The notes beneath the pieces were generated by a model, which was given only the letters and a program-made list of their open reading frames with translations, made no database searches and had not been told where the DNA came from. A DNA stretch of 9,821 bases from Bacteroidota bacterium (GTDB lineage Bacteria; Bacteroidota; Ignavibacteria; Ignavibacteriales; Ignavibacteriaceae), in assembly GCA_023406915.1 (NCBI GenBank), contig JAEXTR010000275.1, positions 1 through 9,821 of the forward strand, in the 5' to 3' direction. Both the position numbers and the translations under genes were made by a program. This document shows positions 1 through 6,002 of this stretch, piece by piece; the stretch's first letter is position 1; each line of letters opens with the position of its first letter.

Positions 1-63
1 GCAGCAAACCTTCCGGATCAGGGGTGTCAGTTTATTAATACGATTAAACACGAACGGAGTTGA
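1..63 (+). CDS. Possible C-terminal end of an upstream gene, perhaps a sensor histidine kinase (partial)
   Basis: Frame 1 is open from the left edge to a TGA at 61-63, giving about 20 residues that end in GCQFINTIKHERS. The pattern 'N-L-P-D-x-G-x-x-F-x-x-x-I' resembles the last beta strands of HATPase_c domains, where a glycine pair and an F-x-x-x-(I/L) strand commonly close the protein. The stop lies only 2 bp before the ATG at 66 of the response regulator, the tight spacing expected of translationally coupled kinase/regulator pairs. The fragment is very short, so chance is possible. Another frame (position 3 onward) also stays open to a TAA at 36-38. The identification rests mainly on context. 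Confidence 0.35.
   Translation, partial: AANLPDQGCQFINTIKHERS
56..59 (+). promoter_or_regulatory. Shine-Dalgarno GGAG deciding the start of the response regulator
   Basis: GGAG at 56-59 lies 6 nt before the ATG at 66, which is good spacing. It directly abuts the alternative in-frame TTG at 60, which is too close for initiation. This favours ATG 66 as the start. Confidence 0.6.
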
Positions 64-65
64 GG

Positions 66-1529
66 ATGATTTTTAGAGAAAAAAATATACATATACTGTT
101 GATCGAAGATGAAGACTTTGATGTACGAAGGGTAAAGAATACGATTGAGCCGTTTTCAGACAAAATGAAACTTGTTGAGGTGGTGTCTGATGGGAAAAGT
201 GCATTGGACTATCTGGGGTCAGAGAGCAATCAAATTGATGTGGTGATTATGGATTATCAGATTGCAGGTGGTTTGATGGGGGAAGCCCTGATTCAAAAAA
301 TTAAGGAATTAGATGCTTCGTTGCAGATTATAGTGATTACGAAGATGACTCTCAACCTGACCGACTATCAGTTTGCCAACAAATTGCTCAAGGCAGGCGC
401 CTATTGGTACTGCACCAAGTATCCCGGGGATATCGAGGAATATATCTACCAGCCAACAGATTTTATCATCAGTATTTTCAATGCTTATGAAAAAAGTTTA
501 CTGGAACGTGAGAGAATACGCTCCTTACAAAAATTCAGAAAAAATATCGACGACACTCTTCTTCAAAAGAAGATCATTGGCGAATCTCAGGTAATGGAGG
601 AGCTGAAGAAAGATATCAGTAAACTCGCAAAGAGCAACATTAACATCCTGATTAAAGGTGCTTCAGGCACGGGTAAAGAACTCGTTGCATACAATATCCA
701 CTACCGCAGTGACCGGAAGTACGAGAACTTCGTAGTTGTGAATTGTGGCAGTTTACCTGACCAGCTTGTTGAAAGCGAATTGTTTGGATACGAAAAGGGT
801 GCTTTCACAGGGGCAGATAAGAAAAAATCCGGGCTGTTTGAGATTGCAAACCGCGGTACGATTTTCCTTGATGAGATTACCGAACTGCCACTCGCCTCAC
901 AGGTAAAACTGCTCAGGGTTATTCAGGAAGGTGAAATAGAAAAAATCGGACGGACAGACACTATCAAGGTTGATGTAAGGATTATCGCCGCAACAAACAG
1001 AAATATTGAGCAGGAAGTAAAGGAGAGACGGTTCAGAGAGGACCTCTACTACCGTTTGAATGTTCTCTCTGTGAGTGTACCCGAACTAAAGAAACGTACA
1101 TCTGATATACCCCTGCTCTTTGATCACTTCCTGAACAGGATGTGTATCGATATGGGGATCGAAAAACCGGTGATGAGTAAAGAAGCTCTTCAAGTGTTCA
1201 ACGACTATTCCTGGAAAGGAAATGTCAGGGAACTGAAAAGCGTTGTTCAAAGAATACTTTTTAGCTCTGACGGAGATATTACCGCACAGCTTGCCAGGAA
1301 GTCTCTTGGTATTGATGATTTCTCCATGCAGGATAAATCAGACGGAATGAGCGGTATGTTTGATCCTGAAAATATAAAGCCCCTGAAGGATGTGGAAAGA
1401 ATCTTTCGCGAGGGATACTTTAGATTTGTCAGGAACAATTCTGAGTCCGACACTGATGCCGCAAGGAAACTTGGACTCGCCCCACCAAACTACTATCGGA
1501 TGGCAAAAGAGTTGGGGCTGAAGCAGTAA
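66..1529 (+). CDS. NtrC-family sigma-54-dependent response regulator
   Basis: This is a 487-residue cytoplasmic transcriptional activator that drives promoter melting by sigma-54 RNA polymerase. Residues are numbered from ATG 66. The receiver domain (about 8-125) has the acidic pair in LLIEDED (14-15), the likely phospho-acceptor Asp63 in VVIMDYQ, Thr92 and Lys118. The AAA+ domain (about 170-400) has Walker A GASGTGKE (198-205), an intact sigma-54 contact loop GAFTGA (245-250), Walker B TIFLDE (Asp269, Glu270), and WKGNVREL near 383-390. A Fis-type helix-turn-helix closes the protein (about 462-487, DAARKLGLAPPNYYR). All core residues are present, so it should be phosphorylation-responsive and bind sigma-54. 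An in-frame TTG at 60 is rejected because the GGAG at 56-59 suits ATG 66. The cognate kinase may be the gene cut at the left edge. The nearest candidate target is the downstream symporter, which has a -24/-12-like element. The family is certain; the exact gene name and signal are not. Confidence 0.95.
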   Translation: MIFREKNIHILLIEDEDFDVRRVKNTIEPFSDKMKLVEVVSDGKSALDYLGSESNQIDVVIMDYQIAGGLMGEALIQKIKELDASLQIIVITKMTLNLTDYQFANKLLKAGAYWYCTKYPGDIEEYIYQPTDFIISIFNAYEKSLLERERIRSLQKFRKNIDDTLLQKKIIGESQVMEELKKDISKLAKSNINILIKGASGTGKELVAYNIHYRSDRKYENFVVVNCGSLPDQLVESELFGYEKGAFTGADKKKSGLFEIANRGTIFLDEITELPLASQVKLLRVIQEGEIEKIGRTDTIKVDVRIIAATNRNIEQEVKERRFREDLYYRLNVLSVSVPELKKRTSDIPLLFDHFLNRMCIDMGIEKPVMSKEALQVFNDYSWKGNVRELKSVVQRILFSSDGDITAQLARKSLGIDDFSMQDKSDGMSGMFDPENIKPLKDVERIFREGYFRFVRNNSESDTDAARKLGLAPPNYYRMAKELGLKQ

Positions 1530-1532
1530 TAC

Positions 1533-1554
1533 TGTCCGGGTTTTTTACCGGTCA
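1533..1554. repeat. Imperfect inverted repeat, candidate upstream activator site
   Basis: The arms TGTCCGG and CCGGTCA are reverse complements at 6 of 7 positions and are separated by 8 bp that include six T. The repeat starts 4 bp after the regulator's stop codon and is centred about 157 bp upstream of the start site predicted from the -24/-12 element at 1674-1689. That is a plausible distance for an NtrC-type enhancer. The 4-bp perfect core is too weak for a terminator, and the T-run lies in the loop. Confidence 0.35.
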
Positions 1555-1628
1555 TGAATGATATTATTATAAAATTGATAATCCAGTTTTATTATTCTGA
1601 TAAAAGTAATTTGTGGAAATGATTGAAA

Positions 1629-1651
1629 TTCTGCTAAAATAGCCCGCAGAA
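1629..1651. repeat. Perfect 6-bp inverted repeat in the intergenic region
   Basis: TTCTGC (1629-1634) and GCAGAA (1646-1651) are perfect reverse complements with an 11-bp spacer. The dyad lies about 60 bp upstream of the predicted sigma-54 start. It could be an operator or a second activator site, but a 6-bp dyad can occur by chance. Confidence 0.25.
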
Positions 1652-1673
1652 CGGGGAGTTTAGGGATAAATTT

Positions 1674-1689
1674 TTGGCACTATTTTGGA
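1674..1689 (+). promoter_or_regulatory. Candidate sigma-54 (-24/-12) promoter of the symporter gene
   Basis: TTGGCAC (1674-1680) matches the sigma-54 -24 element exactly. The -12 element, at the correct GG-N10 spacing, reads TGGA rather than TTGC, keeping the conserved G (1688) but with A for C at 1689. The predicted start is near 1701, giving a leader of about 19 nt before ATG 1720. The position immediately downstream of a sigma-54 activator gene supports the call. The imperfect -12 element lowers confidence. Confidence 0.5.
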
Positions 1690-1696
1690 TGTTCCA

Positions 1697-1726
1697 TGAC
1701 CATTAATAAAATCTGAGTAATGGTCA
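1697..1726. repeat. Perfect 8-bp inverted repeat overlapping the symporter start codon
   Basis: TGACCATT (1697-1704) and AATGGTCA (1719-1726) are perfect reverse complements with a 14-nt spacer. The right arm contains the ATG at 1720, and the spacer contains the only weak GAG ribosome-binding match (1715-1717). As RNA it could sequester the start codon, provided transcription begins upstream of 1697. As DNA it could be an operator straddling the start region. Confidence 0.4.
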
Positions 1727-3348
1727 GCATCTTTTCCTATATCGACATTTTGTTTGTACTTCTTTATCTGATAGTAGTTCTCAGTATGGGATTCTATTAT
1801 TCAAGAAGAAGTAGCGATGCATATCAGAATTATTTCCTCGCCGGAAAAAACATCGGGTGGATTTCAATCGGTATCTCGATATTTGCAATTAATATCTCCA
1901 GTGAACATTTTATCGGTCTTGCTGGCGCTGGTTCAGTCAGGGGTTTGGTCGTTGGTCAGTTTGAGTTAATAGCAATATTTACGTTGATATTTTTGGGCTG
2001 GTTCCTTGCCCCTGTTCTTATAAAATCACAGGTCGCCACTGTCCCTGAATTCCTTGAGTTAAACTTTGACAGGCGAATTCGCAAATTCTTTGCAGGATTC
2101 TCAATCATAAACTATATCCTCACGAAGATTCTCGTATCTCTTTTCGCTGCCAGTCTTCTCTTCTATAATATCTTTGGTCTGAACATCTACGCATCCTCCA
2201 TCCTGATTGTATTGATAACAGGATTATACAGTGTTATAGGTGGGGCGACTGCTATCGTCAGAACCCAGACACTTCAGGGTATAGTTCTTATACTGGGTGC
2301 TCTGGTGATTTCTGTTTTCGGGTTTGTTGCCGTAGGTGGTTTTAGTGGGATATACGAAAAACTTCCTGCTGACTACCTTACTATGTTTAAACCCGACAGC
2401 GATCCTGACTATCCATGGACAGGAATCGTATTCGGTGCCCCAATAATAGCTTTCTGGTATTGGTGTACAGATCAGTACATTGTTCAAAGAATCCTTAGTG
2501 CTTCCTCGATTGAAGAAGCCCGTAAGGGATCTCTCCTCACCGCTTCACTAAAAATTCTTCCCATTTTCATCCTGGTACTGCCGGGTCTCTTTGCTGCAAT
2601 ACTGTATCCCGAGTCAAAAGGTGATTCAGCATACGCAGCACTCATAACCGGAGATATTCTTCCTGTAGGATTAAGAGGACTTGTACTCGCAGGTTTACTG
2701 GCAGCAATTATGTCATCACTTGCAAGTTCTTTCAATAGCATAGCGATTCTCTTTACCAATGATTTTTACAAAGTAAAGTATCCTGATTCAACCGAAAGAA
2801 AACTGGTCTTGGTGGGAAGACTTGCTACAACCATGGCAGTTGTGGGTGCAATTCTGATTGTCCCTCTGGTAAAAATCATCAGCAGCCAGGTGTATCTGTT
2901 TATCCAGAGTATACAGTCATTCGTCAGTCCCCCCATTACAGCGGTGTTTATTTTTGGGCTCTTCTCAAAACGAATGAGCGCACGTACTGCTATTGCAACC
3001 CTGGTCGTTGGAGAAACTTTGGGTATTTCCCGGATGGTACTGGAACTTCTTCAGCAGGCAGGAACTCAGCTATTACCTGTGTTCGAATGGGTACTGAGCA
3101 TCAACTTTCTTCACTATTCTCTCTTTCTGTTTGTTCTCAGCGTGGGTATGATCCTGCTGCTGAATCTAAGGAATAGTGAAGCATCAAATCCATATGGAAT
3201 GGTAATCCGCGCATCCTTCCGGGAAAGCTATCAGGAAATAATTCAGAACCTGAAAGCGGTGGGAAACTCCGGGCGATTAACGCAGAGCTTTGTTTTCTCC
3301 GCTTGCATACTCTTAATCATTATTGGCGTGTGGAGTGTATGGAACTAA
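1720..3348 (+). CDS. Sodium/solute symporter, SGLT-like (SSS family), probable sugar transporter
   Basis: A 542-residue inner-membrane protein with about 14 hydrophobic helices, matching the length of the bacterial sodium/galactose symporter vSGLT (about 543). It is expected to couple Na+ entry to sugar uptake. Signature stretches are SSEHFIGLAGAG (61-72), FWYWCTDQYIVQR (245-257), MSSLASSFNS (331-340) and IQSIQSFVSPPI (395-406). By family alignment from memory, His63 and Glu82, Tyr247/Trp248, Lys278 and Gln396 fall at sugar-site or gate positions of SGLT1/vSGLT, and Ala329, Ser332 and Ser333 fall at the Na2 sodium site. The site therefore looks intact. The start is the only reasonable one: an in-frame TGA at 1714-1716 closes the frame upstream, and later ATGs would cut into helix 1. 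The ribosome site is poor. Other substrates of the SSS family (myo-inositol, sialic acid, amino acids) remain possible, but the helix-7 and Gln396 motifs favour a sugar or polyol. Confidence 0.9.
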   Translation: MVSIFSYIDILFVLLYLIVVLSMGFYYSRRSSDAYQNYFLAGKNIGWISIGISIFAINISSEHFIGLAGAGSVRGLVVGQFELIAIFTLIFLGWFLAPVLIKSQVATVPEFLELNFDRRIRKFFAGFSIINYILTKILVSLFAASLLFYNIFGLNIYASSILIVLITGLYSVIGGATAIVRTQTLQGIVLILGALVISVFGFVAVGGFSGIYEKLPADYLTMFKPDSDPDYPWTGIVFGAPIIAFWYWCTDQYIVQRILSASSIEEARKGSLLTASLKILPIFILVLPGLFAAILYPESKGDSAYAALITGDILPVGLRGLVLAGLLAAIMSSLASSFNSIAILFTNDFYKVKYPDSTERKLVLVGRLATTMAVVGAILIVPLVKIISSQVYLFIQSIQSFVSPPITAVFIFGLFSKRMSARTAIATLVVGETLGISRMVLELLQQAGTQLLPVFEWVLSINFLHYSLFLFVLSVGMILLLNLRNSEASNPYGMVIRASFRESYQEIIQNLKAVGNSGRLTQSFVFSACILLIIIGVWSVWN

Positions 3349-3448
3349 TGATTTACTCCTACGCCTTCGTACCATTTTTTTATGATGATACCTTAATTGT
3401 TACTGAATCCGTTTTTCTTAAATCTCACAATCAAAGAAGAGGTAAGTT

Positions 3449-5932
3449 ATGAAGAGACTTCTAGTATCTCTCATTTTCCTTATCGGGCTTTCAATCTCGG
3501 CTTTTGGGCAGGTGATTGAATCCTTCGATAGTGATCTGTCTGCTGATACCACTATTCAGTTCATCACTGAAGGTCCACCCAGCAGAATAGACTATTCATT
3601 AAATACCGCTGATAAGCGCGAAGGTACCGGTTCAGCTAATCTGAATATGGTCATAGGCTCCCATCATGAATGGGGTAGCTATGCTCAGCTTCTTAAAAGA
3701 TTACCTGACGGTCAATATTGGGATTGGTCATCATCCGATTCTCTCGCACTGTGGATAAAGGTCGTTAGTGCGCCAGCTATCCCGGCAAATATGGTTCTTA
3801 GAATCCACCTTGCTGACCGTCTGGTTGATGGTGGTCAGATTGAAGAGTACATCTATGAGCACACCACACTCATTGATGCACAGACCGACTGGATTGAACT
3901 GAAAGTGCCGATTAAAATCCTTTCCACCGATGGTAGTCTGACCCCTGTTGATTCAGGTTTCGTGATTTTCCCCTCCTCATGGGGTGGTGGAGCCGGCACC
4001 TGGAATAATAGTCAGTTTGACTGGGATAAAATTGTTGGATTCAATATTGCAGCTGTTACCTCAGCATACACCCCGGGTGCTAACTTACCTGCTGATTCAG
4101 TTGTGCTTCGCGTTGATGGATTCAGAAGATTCGGAAATCGCTCAGTACCGGCAATTGTATTTAATGGTCTGGTATTTCCTTCAAATCTTTCAACATTCGC
4201 ATGGGGTCAATCAGCTCTCGAAGTGGTTGCCGGTGCAGGTCCTGTTGCTAACAGCAATGCTGTCAAGTGGACACAGGGTAACGAGTGGGGTAATGGCTGG
4301 ACCGGTATGGGTCTGAATGTTAGCCCTGCTTTCAATCTTGGAAGTTCATGGATGGCTGACAGCGTGAAATTTAAGATTAAATGTGCTGCCGGCGTTGGCG
4401 CTCTCAGAGTTCAGTTCGAAGGTGGCGGCGGTAAAAAAGGCACAGTCTTCACACCAATTGCAGATGGCAACTGGCACTCCTATGCTTTTGCTCTTCGCGA
4501 AATGACATTCCAGGATGGTACTACCTTTATTGATTCAACCAATATCAACGTCGTTGGTATGATGGCAGAAGCTACTGGTGTTGCTGGTAATGTTGTCTGG
4601 ATCACCGATTGGTGGACAGGTAATCCTACCTTTGATGTCCTTGCTCCCAATCCACCACAAACTGTGGCAGCAAACCCTGGTTCCTTCCAGAACCTGGTTA
4701 CCTGGCAGGATGTTCCCGGTGAAACCGGAGAAAAATACAATGTTTATTACTCAAAGAATCCAATCACCAGCGTAACCATGCCTGGTATTGAAGTGGTAAA
4801 GCTTGGTGTTCCTGAAAATTCACAGTTAATGGAGCATTTACTCCTTGCTCCGAATACGAATCAGCAGGTTACCTATTATTATGCTGTTACCTGTGAAGAT
4901 GCTGCTGGCAATGTAAGCGTTCTGAGTCAGAATTCTTCTCCCGTGGTCAACACTGCAAAAGGCAGACCTACGGTATCTCTCTCAGCTCCTGCTAACTTCG
5001 TGGCTGATGGAAACCTGACTGAGTGGCAGGGGATCACCCCCTTCAGAATGTTCTCCTCTGACGGTACTGGCTTTATTGTCACCAACACCACTATCAACGG
5101 CGATAATGATTGTTCAGCACTGGCTTATGTAGCTGTTGACAATCAGTATCTCTATGTTGCCTTTGATGTCAATGATGATATCGTGGTTCCGAACACAAAT
5201 CCACAGCACTATCTGAATGATGCCCCGGATCTTTTCATCGGTCTGTACGATTACCGTGGTATACCCCACAAATCTTACAAGCGCGGTGCGCAGCCGGATT
5301 ATCACCTCCGTTTTGCATACAATAGAGTGGTGATTGACAATACCGGTGGTACAGACAGTCTCGTTGGTCTTGGTACAGATTACTATTGGGGTGAAAAATT
5401 CCCGAATGGTTATGTAACTGAGTTCCGGGTGAAATGGTCAGATCTGGCAGCTCCGGGAAATGACAATGTCTTTACACCGGCTGAAGGCTACAGACTTCCA
5501 ATCGATTTTGCTATCAATGATGCTGATGCAACCGGATCGAGAGAAGGTATCCTTACCTATTCTCCATACAATGAAGACCAGTCCTATAATGATGTTTCCA
5601 GATGGTTATATACATGGATTGGAAACCTCTGGGAGCCAACCGGTGTCAATGATGGTAATCTCTCAGTGGATAGCTATGGGCTCTCCCAGAATTATCCTAA
5701 TCCATTTAACCCGGTTACAAAACTACAGTATTCTATTAAGCATGCAGGTCATGTTTCTCTGAGAGTATATGACGTCCTTGGCGCTGAAGTTGCAACACTC
5801 GTGCAGCAGGAACAGGCACCAGGTGTCTATACCGTTCAGTTTGATGGTAGCCATCTTTCAAGTGGAATCTATTTCTACAAGCTGGAAAGCGGCACCTTCT
5901 CACAAGTACATAAAATGTTACTCCTTAAATAA
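3449..5932 (+). CDS. Secreted multidomain protein with carbohydrate-binding-like modules, FnIII and T9SS sorting domain
   Basis: An 827-residue protein with a signal peptide (1 to about 20, MKRLLVSLIFLIGLSISAFG). Two N-terminal beta-sandwich regions (about 22-230 and 235-395) have the strand pattern and aromatic content of galactose-binding-like or CBM modules. They are followed by a fibronectin type III-like domain (about 398-505, with NVYYSKNP and YYYAVTCEDAAGN), a CBM9/DOMON-like domain (about 512-730, from ADGNLTEWQGI through LYVAFDVNDD) and a type A T9SS sorting domain (about 742-827, with LSQNYPNPFNP and GIYFYKLESG). The tail predicts export across the outer membrane and cleavage or anchoring at the surface. 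No catalytic domain is recognised, so a glycan-binding or scaffolding role is inferred. A good ribosome site, AAGAGG (3437-3442), lies 6 nt before ATG. It is followed by a hairpin and then the TonB-dependent receptor. Confidence is high for secretion via T9SS and moderate for the individual module names. Confidence 0.85.
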   Translation: MKRLLVSLIFLIGLSISAFGQVIESFDSDLSADTTIQFITEGPPSRIDYSLNTADKREGTGSANLNMVIGSHHEWGSYAQLLKRLPDGQYWDWSSSDSLALWIKVVSAPAIPANMVLRIHLADRLVDGGQIEEYIYEHTTLIDAQTDWIELKVPIKILSTDGSLTPVDSGFVIFPSSWGGGAGTWNNSQFDWDKIVGFNIAAVTSAYTPGANLPADSVVLRVDGFRRFGNRSVPAIVFNGLVFPSNLSTFAWGQSALEVVAGAGPVANSNAVKWTQGNEWGNGWTGMGLNVSPAFNLGSSWMADSVKFKIKCAAGVGALRVQFEGGGGKKGTVFTPIADGNWHSYAFALREMTFQDGTTFIDSTNINVVGMMAEATGVAGNVVWITDWWTGNPTFDVLAPNPPQTVAANPGSFQNLVTWQDVPGETGEKYNVYYSKNPITSVTMPGIEVVKLGVPENSQLMEHLLLAPNTNQQVTYYYAVTCEDAAGNVSVLSQNSSPVVNTAKGRPTVSLSAPANFVADGNLTEWQGITPFRMFSSDGTGFIVTNTTINGDNDCSALAYVAVDNQYLYVAFDVNDDIVVPNTNPQHYLNDAPDLFIGLYDYRGIPHKSYKRGAQPDYHLRFAYNRVVIDNTGGTDSLVGLGTDYYWGEKFPNGYVTEFRVKWSDLAAPGNDNVFTPAEGYRLPIDFAINDADATGSREGILTYSPYNEDQSYNDVSRWLYTWIGNLWEPTGVNDGNLSVDSYGLSQNYPNPFNPVTKLQYSIKHAGHVSLRVYDVLGAEVATLVQQEQAPGVYTVQFDGSHLSSGIYFYKLESGTFSQVHKMLLLK

Positions 5933-5939
5933 TAGTGTG

Positions 5940-5971
5940 CCGGGTGTGGAGACTCCAGTCTTCACACCCGG
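5940..5971 (+). terminator. Strong intergenic hairpin, terminator or processing/attenuation element
   Basis: A 14-bp stem with one G-U pair (5940-5953 with 5958-5971; CCGGGTGTGGAGAC against GTCTTCACACCCGG) has a 4-nt loop, TCCA. It begins 8 nt after the stop of the T9SS-tailed gene. The T-tract that follows is short and broken (TTTATTAT), so termination is probably partial. With only 31 nt from the stem to the next ATG (6003) and no evident promoter there, it may set the ratio of the two genes or protect the upstream mRNA's 3' end. Confidence 0.7.
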
Positions 5972-6002
5972 TTTATTATGTGATACAAACCAGGTCGGGA
6001 CA

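Noticed and set aside
60..65. TTG start for the response regulator
   Set aside because: It directly abuts the GGAG ribosome site; ATG 66 has proper 6-nt spacing.
1536..1551. Terminator after the response regulator
   Set aside because: Only 4 perfect base pairs, and the T-run lies in the loop rather than after the stem.
1696..1716. Six-codon leader ORF ahead of the symporter
   Set aside because: No ribosome site, no regulatory codon pattern, and it probably starts upstream of the predicted transcript start.
2224..2759. Antisense open frames inside the symporter gene
   Set aside because: They mirror a well-supported coding frame and show no signal peptide, domain or plausible start of their own.
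3349..3448. Sigma-54 or standard promoter before the T9SS-tailed gene
   Set aside because: No GG-N10-GC element and no convincing -35/-10 or Bacteroidota -33/-7 pair was seen; only a good ribosome site is clear.
5769..6002. In-frame N-terminal extension of the TonB-dependent receptor
   Set aside because: It overlaps the T9SS-domain coding sequence, runs through the intergenic hairpin and would bury the signal peptide that begins at ATG 6003.
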